Assembly (NCBI GenBank): GCA_029990175.1
Contig: JARKIP010000035.1
Coordinates: 36,780,001-36,844,000, forward strand
DNA from: Petunia secreta
Taxonomy: Eukaryota > Streptophyta > Magnoliopsida > Solanales > Solanaceae
Length of the DNA: 64,000 bases
Reading direction: 5' to 3'
Positions within the stretch are counted from its first letter, which is position 1. Every line of letters begins with the position of its first letter. The notes beneath the pieces were generated by a model. The model was given only the letters and a program-made list of their open reading frames with translations. It was not told where the DNA came from and did not search any database. Below, piece by piece: positions 9,551 through 18,756 of this stretch. Position numbers and translations under genes: made by a program.

Positions 9551-10897
9551 TCACAAGTAGGTTAGCTCAACAATAATAAGTGCAAGTGGTGTGGAAAACA
9601 CACTCTTGTGATAGAGCCAAGCATCAATACCCATTAAAAAGCATATGTCCCCAAAGGAAACAACATAGTCTTGGCTCGACAAGGACAAGCACCCATTTTT
9701 CAAACAAGCAAAGAGATCAAGGATATGCATGTGGCAATTAAATTCCCCACGACCCCTAAGCCCATGATCAACACACCAAGCCTTCGACTCAATTTTATCA
9801 CAATGTGACACATTGGCTTTGGTATGCCCAACACTCAAGGTGTGCTCCACATATGGGATGGAGTAGGTAAGATAGTTCAATTCACAACTAACATCGACTA
9901 CTCCACTCCCTTTCTTAAGAGCATTCATACACACACCGAGAGGTACCTCCTCACCTTCCAAATCAACCCCAAGACAATCCTCCTTATTGGACAAACTCCA
10001 AAGGAAGGTCTCCAAAATAGGTCCTTCATCGTTATAGTCCACACAACGAAGGCTAGGACTACTAGAAGGTAGGTCATCACGACCAATACCAAGACCACTC
10101 TCCTTACTCGGAGTTCCATACGTTGGATCATCTATAGAGCCTAACTTGACAAACCATGGAGGTTCGACTCTACTACCGACCCTAGTCCGATACAATTCAC
10201 CACCACAAATGAGATTGCCTTCAAACAATAGAAATGTAAAGGCATGTACCTCAAATTCATGGTTACACAAAAGCATAGAATCAAGGCTAGGTCCTTCACT
10301 CTCACTCGAGGAGTCATCGAAAATAAATCGATCCATCTCACACACGAGAGACTCCTCAAGGTCACATCCATCCTCACTACGACACAAGGAACCACCACTA
10401 TCAATTAAGCAATCAAAGGGAATAGTAAGATTATCATGCAATTCATCTTCTCCTTTATCAAATATAGGTGGGGTGTCATAACAAGGTTCACAAGCAAGGT
10501 CAACTATGACATCTTCACTAAAGAGAGGTTCAATGAAAACCGAGCTCACATCATGATGTGGCGTTTCAACCCTCTCAACTAGTGGTTCAATTTCACACAC
10601 AAGTTGACCCGAAGGCTCTACACTAGTTGCAAACACATTATACTCATGCAAATCATCAACTAGCATAGAGTTGTTACCAACAAGATTACAAGACAAGGAA
10701 GTTTCATGCTTAAGGGAAGAAGGACTATCACATACCTTTGAGTCGCGTTCGGGCTCACTCAATGTTCTTGAAAGATCATGGGTAGTTCCTTCACCTTGTA
10801 GCTCACATTCGGCATCTCCTTCACCTTGTCTTTCCATCACGGAACATGGTTGAGGCGCCATCGGTTTGCCTCCAAGAATCCCTACACAAGAATTCAA
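9551..10897 (-). CDS. B acidic ORF (C-terminal half)
   Basis: 448 aa, acidic, equivalent to residues from about 560 onward of K's ORF. Contains CYDTPPIFD, DLEESL, FDDSSS, EVHAFTF, LYRTRV, EPPW, ALKKGSGVVD and the C-terminal IDAWLYHKSVFST preceded by hydrophobic residues. Its first Met is probably internal to the original long frame, since B's upstream ORF ends 55 bp earlier. Just downstream is CTAAC...TTGTAG|G before the purine tract. No known domain; function unknown. Confidence 0.7.
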   Translation of the reverse strand: MNSCVGILGGKPMAPQPCSVMERQGEGDAECELQGEGTTHDLSRTLSEPERDSKVCDSPSSLKHETSLSCNLVGNNSMLVDDLHEYNVFATSVEPSGQLVCEIEPLVERVETPHHDVSSVFIEPLFSEDVIVDLACEPCYDTPPIFDKGEDELHDNLTIPFDCLIDSGGSLCRSEDGCDLEESLVCEMDRFIFDDSSSESEGPSLDSMLLCNHEFEVHAFTFLLFEGNLICGGELYRTRVGSRVEPPWFVKLGSIDDPTYGTPSKESGLGIGRDDLPSSSPSLRCVDYNDEGPILETFLWSLSNKEDCLGVDLEGEEVPLGVCMNALKKGSGVVDVSCELNYLTYSIPYVEHTLSVGHTKANVSHCDKIESKAWCVDHGLRGRGEFNCHMHILDLFACLKNGCLSLSSQDYVVSFGDICFLMGIDAWLYHKSVFSTPLALIIVELTYL

Positions 10898-10952
10898 ACA
10901 AGTAGAAGAAAAAGCAAAAGGGTTAAGGTTAGAATAAGGGGTGTCCTCACTC

Positions 10953-12575
10953 TCATTTTTTTCTTTTTCCCTCTTTCTTTTCCCTCATTTTTTTTCCAAG
11001 GTCGGGTGTAGATTCGGGTGGCGACAACTCACTCACATCACTCAACTCAACCTCTCCTTTTTCCACTCGAGAGTTGTCACCGGTCACTCCCTTACTCCTC
11101 TCTATCTTTTGTCTCTCAAATTCGGGCGAATTGGGACGAGGCCCAAGAATGCCCATAGCCGGAGTAGGTGGACTTTTCACGTCAACCCGGAATCTAGGAC
11201 TAGGAGACTCATCACTTGACGTCTCCTTCTTCTTCGTTGGTGAACCACTTGGAATTGAAACTTGTGGTTTCGGGTTCACCTTGTTGATGTCTATCAACCC
11301 TTTTCTAGCACATGTCCCACCATTTCTTGTGTTTGTAGGACTTCTTGTTTGCACATTGTCAACCATGGAATGAAGTTCTTGCTCCTTGCTCCTTTGCCTA
11401 GCCAAAGAAGGGGCACTAGTAGGCACTCGGCTCCTCGCCCGGTAAGGCACAAAGTCATAGACTCTTTGCCCTACGCCCACAAGATACGCACCCTTCACCA
11501 CACTATATTGCACCCTCTTCCCCTCCAACCACGGCTCACCCATCCACACATCAACATGACGCATGGGATACACGTCACACCAAACATAGCATTTATAACC
11601 TCTATGAGATATGAGTACCCGAGCCTCCTTAGAAACCCACACTCCATCATACTCATAAGGATGCTCTAGTTTATGGCATGGTATCCTAAGCCTATCAATC
11701 AAAGAGGTGCTAATACAATTGGCATCGGTACCACCAATCTTGAGCAAGTATCCTCCAATACCATCTACCTCAACAACGAACCTACATCTACCCAAGTCTT
11801 GCACATTGGCACCCAAATGAGAATTTGGACGCCCACAAGTGTCAACACCAACAACTTGGGTCTTCCTTATCCCTCCACTAGTGGCATCACCACTAGAACA
11901 ACCTCCACTTCCCGTCACTCTCCCAACATTAGAAATGTTGTTGGAAGTCGAGGAAGGAACCTTGCCATGGAACCCATAAGTGCCTCTCGCCTTGGTTCCA
12001 TAGCCCATAGCACTACTCCTACTACAACCATCCACGTCCCTCACGGCATACATCCCCTTTGTAGCAAAAGCAACACCATTTCTCAAACCATCCTCCACAT
12101 GGAAATTAGAAGCATTAGGTCGCTTAGCGTACCTAGAAGATGCAAGCTCCTTCTTTCCCATGGAACAACCACCACCACCTCCCATACTAATGGAAGGTCC
12201 TCCACTACTCCCTTGTACTCCATTAGCAACACCAAGAGAAGATGCATAAGAACAATTCATATACTCAACATCATCATCAACTCTATCTATGTCACTATCA
12301 TGCTCTAATTCATCACAAGAAGAGTAAGTAGGATCAATGTACCTTGAAGCGTCACCATCTTCGATTTCTTGACTAGAAGCATAGGCACCACCACATTCAT
12401 CATCACAAGCTTCATAGTCTTCTTCAACCTCACGATCATCATAGTGAACCGCTTCATCATCATAGGAGCCATAGTCCCCCGAGTCATCATAGCAAGACCC
12501 ATCATCACCATCGTAGGAACCATAGTCTCCCTCGTCTCCACATGAGCCATAATCTCCACATTCATTATCTGACAT
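10953..12575 (-). CDS. B ORF: D/Y/G/S-rich N-terminus and protease-like domain lacking catalytic Asp
   Basis: 540 aa from ATG at 12573-12575, the same start as K (51869) and Q (60331). Residues ~1-130 are low-complexity Asp, Tyr, Gly, Ser with GDYGSY repeats; then an SMGGGGG turn and a Ser/Gly-rich linker. From about residue 265 lies a retropepsin-like stretch: CRFVVEVDG, LLKIGGTDANC where active relatives have IIDSGSCAN, then LRIPCHKLEHPYEY and a GEPWLEG match to GRPW. The D-S/T-G triad is missing. The ORF ends at a TGA after an A-rich run (AAAAAAATGA), whereas K reads through, so B carries a frame break separating its two ORFs. Confidence 0.75.
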   Translation of the reverse strand: MSDNECGDYGSCGDEGDYGSYDGDDGSCYDDSGDYGSYDDEAVHYDDREVEEDYEACDDECGGAYASSQEIEDGDASRYIDPTYSSCDELEHDSDIDRVDDDVEYMNCSYASSLGVANGVQGSSGGPSISMGGGGGCSMGKKELASSRYAKRPNASNFHVEDGLRNGVAFATKGMYAVRDVDGCSRSSAMGYGTKARGTYGFHGKVPSSTSNNISNVGRVTGSGGCSSGDATSGGIRKTQVVGVDTCGRPNSHLGANVQDLGRCRFVVEVDGIGGYLLKIGGTDANCISTSLIDRLRIPCHKLEHPYEYDGVWVSKEARVLISHRGYKCYVWCDVYPMRHVDVWMGEPWLEGKRVQYSVVKGAYLVGVGQRVYDFVPYRARSRVPTSAPSLARQRSKEQELHSMVDNVQTRSPTNTRNGGTCARKGLIDINKVNPKPQVSIPSGSPTKKKETSSDESPSPRFRVDVKSPPTPAMGILGPRPNSPEFERQKIERSKGVTGDNSRVEKGEVELSDVSELSPPESTPDLGKKMREKKEGKRKK

Positions 12576-13668
12576 AGTTGCAACACCAAAAGAACAAACC
12601 TCCCAAAAGTCACTCCCTCACGTGTATCACTCAATATATGTACACTCAAGAGCGAGGCCTTATCAACTTGGGAACCAAGGTAATCACAACTAGCATGTCC
12701 AAATTAAAGTTCGGAGTGGAATTAATGAGACTCGATGTACGGACGGCTATCTAAAGTGCGCACTTGAGGCCAAAAGGAGTTCTACGACTCTTCTTTGAAT
12801 TCTAATCTCCTCTACGCACGAATACCTAATACGCTAAAGGATTAGTGTCTTTCAAGTAGGCCAATTACCTTCAAAACACTAACCAAGAGGTACGGTAGAA
12901 AACGGGACACAAAAGATTCGACTCGAATCGGCACCAAACGGATTTGGGATCGGATGAAATTTTGTTTGTGATCTACAAACTCATCATATTTAATGGTCCA
13001 ATTGGAGTCATGATGTTTGGAAACTGTTCGGAAGCCGTTGCGAACATTCTGTCCCAAAACTGGAATTCTGAAATTTTTTTTTTGTTCTTCGCTATCGCGA
13101 CCAGACGCGCGCGATCGCGAAGGGTTAATTTTTCAAAAAATAATTTTGTTCTTCGCTATCGCGAAATTGCTCTTCGCGATCGCGAAGGGTTAATCCCTGC
13201 ACTTTCACAGCAGCTCAAAAACGGGTTTTTGGGCGATTTTGGCCAAATTTTTGGCTCGATTCCAACCCGAAACACAAAACCAACGATACCCAAAGGTGTA
13301 TACAACTATAACAACCAATTCCCAATAGTTTTCAACTCCAAACAAACAACAACAAGCTTCGATTCAAGATTGAAGCGTTTTCAAGAATTTTCAAACTTTT
13401 GGATTTTGATTTTCGAAATTTTTGAATCGTAACACCAAAACACGATATATGGGTATCAAAACGACGGGAATACAACAAGGAACAAACCCCACTACTTTTT
13501 AACACTCGGGGACTCGTATCCAACCCGCTCAACCAAATTTTGTCAAGTTTTCTAGTTTTTTTCAATTTTTTTGTTTTTCTTCAACTTTTCAAGAACAACA
13601 CAACAACAACAATGATACTAACATATGGAACAAGGAACGGGGGTTTGTAAGAACATAACCCGAGCCTT
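12576..13668 (-). other. B 5' leader
   Basis: Contains the shared leader module at about 12715-12840 (minus) and an array of CGCGATCGCG and near-copies (TCGCTATCGCGA) at about 13089-13188. Upstream of the ATG is GTGAGGGAGTGAC but no clear CTAAC/AG acceptor. 13250-13660 is A/T-rich with no gene. Confidence 0.6.
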
Positions 13669-13680
13669 GCTCTGATACCA
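13669..13680 (-). other. B primer-binding site (initiator tRNA-Met)
   Basis: Minus-strand TGGTATCAGAGC, two bases from the 5' LTR. Confidence 0.88.
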
Positions 13681-13682
13681 AC

Positions 13683-14511
13683 TGATGCAATCGAAAATAC
13701 GCGGAAGCTAAACACGATGCAAATATGCGGAAGCGATAAATAAATAGATAGATGATATCAATGATATCGGGGAAACAAGGATTGGGAAGTCAAGAAACGA
13801 GAAGAAAGAACGGATTAATGAATTCAAGACATGAATTAATAATCCAAAAGGGAGAAAGTGAAACTCGAACCTTACAATGGACTCAACTAGGTGTCGATCG
13901 CCATAGGTTCCAAGTTAACGAGATACATGAAGCCTCGGGCTTCGGACTAGAAAGGCTCGGCCTTCTCTAATTCTCTCTTCTCTCTATTCAATTCAAGCTC
14001 CCCTCTGAAAATGAAGAACAAAATGTGCTATATATACATTTACATAGAGTTTTGGACAAAAATGGCCCTGCAACTGATTCTGCCTCGCTGCTCAATACTT
14101 CTTCTTCGCGATCGCGCCAGGAAGGCTCGCGATCGCGCTGGGCATTCTTCAAAGCATCGCGATCGCGCTTGCTTGGTCGCTGTCGCGCAGAGATCGATCT
14201 TACTGGACTTCAACTCCACGCGATCGCTCAAGATCACACGCTGTCGCGCAGGGTAAAGGACTCCTCTTCGCGATCGCGCAGGTATGGACGCGATCGCGAA
14301 GAACACTTGTTCTTCCTCAGGCAGTGAGCTCCCAGATTGCTCCCCTGTTTTGCCCTGTTTTGGGCTGCCTGTTTTCCTGCCCTGTTTCCTCCATCCTCGG
14401 CGCTCCAATGCATGATCTTTCAAGATGTTTCCGGAGGCCTTGACTCGTATCCGTTGTGCTCTCGAGCTCGGCTTTTGATGGTTGTCGTTTAGGCCATTTT
14501 ATATTGCATCA
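13683..14511 (-). repeat. B 5' LTR (829 bp)
   Basis: Same length and apparently the same sequence as 8636-9464. Minus-strand TATATATA at 14029-14036; GCGATCGC array about 14105-14300. Confidence 0.93.
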
Positions 14512-14516
14512 AAGGA

Positions 14517-16094
14517 GGAGTTGCATATGACACTTCAAATCTTGTGAGTGATCAAGAAAGTACTACAAATGTAAGTGTTGCTTCACCTTTTCATGAGCCT
14601 ACTAGCTACTTGTCTTGTAATGACTCAACACTAGTTGGTGTTTTTGATGCATCTAGTGAGTATACCACTAGTGAAGAGTCTAGTTGTCAACTTGAGTGTG
14701 CTTGTGAAACACTAGTTGAGAGGGATGCTATGCCACATCATGATGTGAGCTCATTGTTCATTGAACCCCTCCCTAGTGTAGATTTGATAGTTGACCATGA
14801 TTGTGACCTTTGCTATGATACACCGCCAACCTTTGACATAGGGAAAGATGAGGTAGTTGACCATTCCCTAATTGATATGCTTCTATTTGGTGGACCAATG
14901 TGTTGTGGTGATGATGGTCTTGTCCTTGAGGAGTCCAAATTGCATGAATTGGACAAGGTTGTCTATGATGACTCCTCAAGTGAACCTAGTCTTGATAATT
15001 TGTCTATGCTTGATCATGATAGTGAGATGCATGTTTTTACCAATCCATTATTTGAAGGCATTCTCATTAGTGGGCATGACTTGTATCGGACTAGGGTGGG
15101 TGGTCAAATGGAACCCCCATGGTGTGAAGGGTTTGACCCCTTAGGCAACCCATTGCTTGAAAATGTGGGTGAGGTAGATGGTTCTTTGAGTGACCCTACT
15201 ATTGCTAGTATGGGTTGTGATGAAGAAGAATCCATCATCAACACCTTCCTTGAGAGCTTGACTTTTGTGGAGGGTTGCCTAGTTGATAAAATGGGAGGAG
15301 AAGAGGAATCCCTTGGTGTGAGTAAGTATGCTCTAAAGAAGGGGAGTGGAGTGCTTGATCCTACTTGTAGGGTGGGCTATTTGACTCACTCCACTCCACA
15401 TGTTGATCACACCTCGAGGATAGGTTGGTGTGTTGATCTTGAGCTTAAGGTTCAAGGGGATTTTGGTAGCTTGATCTTGCATTTCCCATCTCCCCATGAC
15501 CTCTTTGCTCATTATCTTGTTGAGTGCATGTTGATCTTTAACCAAGTGCTTATGGTTCTCTTTGGAGACTTGATATTCATGATTGTTATTGACGCTTGGT
15601 TATATCACAAGAGTGTGTTTTCCACACTTCTTGCACTAACCTACTTTCAAAGTGGGACGTTTGCTTGTTTTTGCTTGTCATTGCTTGTAGGTTCTAAGCT
15701 CCATGCTAAGGCGGGGAAGATCTTGGAAGAAGCCTATGCCAAAGTGACGATCAAGAAGGACAAAGGAGGAGATTCTTGGCCACCCCGAAGAGTTGATAGA
15801 GCCATGAGAGACCAAGCCTTGATTTCGAGGACGAAATCTTCTCAAGAAGGGGAGGATGATAAGACCCAAATCGAGCAACCATCCAAAAACACCATCCAAG
15901 GCCAAGGAAGAGCACTTCAAGGTCATACATTGGGACGCCATGGAAAGAAGAGCATCCGAGGCACATTTCGAAGTGTTTCAAGAAGCTTCAGGAAGAGGCG
16001 GACCGCCTACGGATTGAGGCGGAGCGCCTCCCCCAGAGGCGGGCGCCTCCCTCTGTTCAACTTTGATGGGAATTTGACTTTAATTGCTTTGTAA
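14517..16094 (+). CDS. F ORF part 2: acidic domain, hydrophobic segment and integrase C-terminal remnant
   Basis: Continues the F frame from 8635 after removal of B and one AAGGA; 525 codons to a stop in the 3' LTR, giving F a 1,308-codon ORF. Acidic domain motifs: CYDTPPTFD, VYDDSSS, EPSLD, LYRTRV, EPPW, ALKKGSGVLD. Then a hydrophobic stretch (LVECMLIF, VLMVLFGDLIF) ending in IDAWLYHKSVFST. The last part, LEEAYAKV...ISRTKSSQEGEDD, matches the C-terminus of C's integrase (LEEAYAKV about nt 29983-30003; ISRTKSSQEGEDD 30271-30309). This shows descent from a pol-containing element whose RT to integrase core was replaced. Function of the acidic part unknown. Confidence 0.85.
   Translation, partial: GVAYDTSNLVSDQESTTNVSVASPFHEPTSYLSCNDSTLVGVFDASSEYTTSEESSCQLECACETLVERDAMPHHDVSSLFIEPLPSVDLIVDHDCDLCYDTPPTFDIGKDEVVDHSLIDMLLFGGPMCCGDDGLVLEESKLHELDKVVYDDSSSEPSLDNLSMLDHDSEMHVFTNPLFEGILISGHDLYRTRVGGQMEPPWCEGFDPLGNPLLENVGEVDGSLSDPTIASMGCDEEESIINTFLESLTFVEGCLVDKMGGEEESLGVSKYALKKGSGVLDPTCRVGYLTHSTPHVDHTSRIGWCVDLELKVQGDFGSLILHFPSPHDLFAHYLVECMLIFNQVLMVLFGDLIFMIVIDAWLYHKSVFSTLLALTYFQSGTFACFCLSLLVGSKLHAKAGKILEEAYAKVTIKKDKGGDSWPPRRVDRAMRDQALISRTKSSQEGEDDKTQIEQPSKNTIQGQGRALQGHTLGRHGKKSIRGTFRSVSRSFRKRRTAYGLRRSASPRGGRLPLFNFDGNLTLIAL
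15846..15856 (+). other. F polypurine tract
   Basis: GAAGGGGAGGA immediately before the 3' LTR; it is also coding, since the ORF reads across it into the LTR. Confidence 0.85.
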
Positions 16095-16518
16095 TTCCTA
16101 CTATGCCCCTACGTGGCTTATGTCTTTAGAACCTATTTTAAGGGTACTTTAGGCCTTTCCTTATGTCTTGAATGAGGCCTATAAATACTCCATAGCTTAG
16201 CATTATTCCTTAGCTAGTTTTGATATTATGATGAATGATTGATTGTCAATGACAATGTTCAAGAGTGGATTCTCTTTGAATGAAAACCCTTTGAGACGGT
16301 TTGAGTTTACTAGTGGATTCTAGTTGAACCCCAAACCACCCCCGATCATTCTATTTGCGAGCCCCAGGTGCGGCTCGAGGGTAGTTGCATAGCGTAGGTG
16401 ATCCTTGACATCCACCCGGGGTGTATCGGAACTAGTTCTCCGGTGCTACTTGGGTCTTTGTTCGAGCCTCGTCTCGTTTTCTATCTTTTTATCTTATCCG
16501 CGTTTTTGATTCTTATCA
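15857..16518 (+). repeat. F 3' LTR (662 bp)
   Basis: Same length as 4367-5028. TATAAATA at 16180-16187, quasi-palindrome array about 15996-16050. Confidence 0.93.
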
Positions 16519-16523
16519 TGATG

Positions 16524-17752
16524 TGAGCACACTGTTCATTGAACCCTTCCCTAGTGTAGATTTGATAGTTGACCATGATTGTGACCTTTGCTATGACACA
16601 CCGCCAACCTTTGACATAGGGAAAGATGAGGTAGTTGACCATTCCCTAATTGATATGCTTCTATTTGGTGGACCAATGTGTTGTGGTAAGGATGGTCTTG
16701 ACCTTGAGGAGTCCAAATTGCATGAATTGGACAAGGTTGTCTATGATGACTCCTCAAGTGAACCTAGTCTCGATAATTTGTCTATGCTTAATCATGATAT
16801 TGAGATGCATGCTTTTATATTTCCATTGTGTGACGATAATCTCATTCGTGGTAGCGACTTGAATCGGGCTAGGATGGGTGGTCAAATGGAACCCCCATGG
16901 TGTGAAGGATTTGATTCCTTAGGCAACCACTTGTTTGAGAATTTGAGTGAGGTGGATGGTTCTTTGAGTGACCCTACTATTGCTAGTTGGGGTTATGATG
17001 AAGAAGAATTTATCATCAATGCCTTCCTTGAGAGCTTGTCTTTTGAGAAGGGTTGCTTAGGTGATGAAATTGGAAGTGAAAGGGAATCCCTTGGTGTGAG
17101 TAAGTATGCTCTAAAGAAGGGGAGTGGAGTACTTGATGTTACTTGCATGTTGGGTTACTTGACTCACTCCACTCCACATGTTGATCACACTTCGAGGATA
17201 GATTGGTTCGTTGATCTTGAGCTTAAGGTTCAAGGGGATTTTGATAGCTTAATCTTGCATTTTTCATATCCCCATGGCTTATATGATCACTATTGTGTTA
17301 GGTGCATGATGATCTTTAACCAAGTACTTTTTGTTCTCTTTGGAGACTTGATATTTGTGCTTTTAATTGATGCTTGGTTATATCACAAGAGTGTGTTTTC
17401 CACACTTCTTGCACTAACCTACTTTCAAAGTAGGAGTTCTTGTGTTTGCGTGTCGTTGCTTGTAGGTTCTAAGCCCCGTGATAAGGCAAGGGAGATCTTG
17501 GAAGAAACCTATGTCAAAGTGACGATCAAGAGTTACAAGGGAGGAGAGCATTGGGCACCTCGAGGAGATGATGCCAAGGACGTGAACGCATTGATTTCGA
17601 GGACGAAATCTTCTCAAGAAGGGGAGGATGATGAAGCCCAAATCGTGCCAAGACACTTTCCGACATGTGCCAAGCTTGGAAGATACAATGGACTTGAAGT
17701 CAAGGGCTTTGGAAGTGTTCCGGACGGTTTCATCATTAGGCTCCACGCCTAA
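16524..17752 (+). CDS. G ORF, second segment: acidic domain to integrase remnant
   Basis: Continues from 4366 in the same frame. About 409 codons with CYDTPPTFD, VYDDSSS, EPSLD, EPPW, ALKKGSGVLD, IDAWLYHKSVFST, then the integrase-tail remnant and ISRTKSSQEGEDD. Ends at TAA inside the 3' LTR. About 80-90% similar to F by eye with in-frame differences, so the frame has been kept during divergence. CTAAC (17414-17418) and TGCTTGTAG|G (to 17465) lie near the end. Confidence 0.8.
17618..17628 (+). other. G polypurine tract
   Basis: GAAGGGGAGGA directly before the TGATGAAGCCC LTR start. Confidence 0.82.
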
Positions 17753-18428
17753 AGAGAAGGAAGGAAGCCCAGCACAACTAGGCGCCCCGCCTAGCCCGGG
17801 CGCCCCGCCTAAGGAGCTCACTGCCTAAGAATGGAAGGCACCCAGGCGCCCCACCTAGCCAGGCGCCCCGCCTGACTGAAGGCCAAGCCAGGCGCCCAGC
17901 CTAGCCAGGCGCCCAGCCTAGCTGAAGGCCAAGCCAGGCGCCCAGCCTAGCTTCAGCATGATCCAGGCGCCCCTCCCAGCCCCAGGCGCCCCTCCTAGCT
18001 GCTGAACTTATGGTTCTTTTACTATTTTGCCCTGCGTGGCTTATTTGTTGAACCTTATTAAGTAAGGGTAGTTAAGTCTTATGTAAGCTTGGGAAAATAC
18101 TATAAATATCCAAGCCTAGCTTATTTTACACTTAGTTTATGTTGAATGATGAATTGAATATTGTAAAGAGTGGATTCTCTTTGGGTTTATGAAAACCAAC
18201 CTTAGTTGGGACTTGTTACTTCTAGTGGATTCTAGTTGCCTAACAACCCCGCCCCGATCATTCTATTTGCGAGCTCCAGGTGTGGCTCGAGGGTAGTTGC
18301 ATAGCGTAGGTGTTCTTGTCCTTCTCTCGGGGTGTAACGGAACAAGTTCTCCGTTGCTACTTCGGATTAGAGATCGAGTTACGTCTCGTTCTTTATCTTT
18401 TTATCTTTTCCGCGTTTTCCCTACATCA
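17629..18428 (+). repeat. G 3' LTR (800 bp)
   Basis: Starts TGATGAAGCCC, ends CTACATCA. TATAAATA at 18101-18108. The array upstream (about 17778-18000) is the densest in the window, roughly ten AGGCG-CCC-CGCCT or AGGCGCCCAGCCT units. It differs from F's LTR although the internal ORFs are close. Confidence 0.85.
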
Positions 18429-18756
18429 CCCGCCTACTAGGGGAGGCGGTCCGCCTCTGTATGGCGTGGAGGAGCAGCACAGGGGAGTGGGCGGTCCGCC
18501 CAGTGAGAGATCCAGAGAGTGACTACAAATCAGGCGGTCCGCCCACTTTGGGAGGCGGTCCGCCCCTTCCTGAAGCCTCTTGAGGCGCCTCACTTTGTGT
18601 CTCTTGAGCCTCTCCTTTGGGTCTAATCGGTCCTCCTTCCGTGATGCTCCAATGCATGATCTTCAAGGTTGTTCCGGAGCCCTTCACTTGCATCCTTTGT
18701 GCTCTCGAGCTTGGCTCTTGATGGTTGGTGCTTTGGCTCCAATTTGCCCGGCATCA
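18429..18756 (-). repeat. X1: LTR remnant interrupted by G
   Basis: GC boxes (GGGCGGTCCGCCC types, GAGATCCAGAGAG spacer) then the sequence typical of the LTR 5' side read in minus orientation (GCATGATCTTCAAGG, GCTCTCGAGCTTGGC), ending GGCATCA at 18756. The rest lies left of G, outside the window. It resembles but does not match J's right LTR, so I do not pair them with confidence. Confidence 0.6.

Larger units (their letters stand above)
8636..14511 (-). mobile_element. B: non-autonomous LTR element (D/Y-rich + protease-like + acidic ORF)
   Basis: Minus element, 5,876 bp, TSD AAGGA. Its 829-bp LTRs (8636-9464, 13683-14511) show no difference that I can see, so insertion is very recent. Primer site 13669-13680 and purine tract 9465-9475, both minus. 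Internal coding is two ORFs in series, equivalent to K's single 1,004-aa ORF but broken. No RT or integrase. Confidence 0.93.
4367..16518 (+). mobile_element. F: complete non-autonomous LTR retrotransposon (gag-PR-acidic ORF), split by B
   Basis: Two 662-bp LTRs (4367-5028, 15857-16518) with at least one difference (near 4569 C versus 16061 T), TSD TGATG on both sides, primer site at 5032, purine tract GAAGGGGAGGA at 15846-15856. Without B and one TSD copy F is about 6.27 kb. A single gag-PR-acidic frame fills the internal region, with no RT, RNase H or integrase core. Low LTR divergence suggests recent insertion. Nested B carries TSD AAGGA (8631-8635, 14512-14516). Confidence 0.92.
3900..18428 (+). 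mobile_element. G: non-autonomous LTR element, 5' part off-window
   Basis: Host of E1 and F. Visible parts are an acidic-ORF segment (3900-4366), its continuation (16524-17752), the purine tract at 17618-17628 and the 3' LTR (17629-18428). F split it with TSD TGATG (4362-4366 and 16519-16523), and the reading frame is preserved when F and one TSD copy are removed. The 5' half lies left of the window beyond E1. No RT or integrase core is visible. Confidence 0.8.

Noticed and set aside
8636..14511. Host gene cluster or satellite array
   Set aside because: All open frames are explained by nested LTR elements; no introns, conserved host domains or tandem satellite monomers seen.
17778..18000. 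CRISPR-like array (short repeats with spacers)
   Set aside because: Units are 13-15 bp quasi-palindromes with uneven 0-30 bp gaps inside an LTR U3; no cas genes and plant context.
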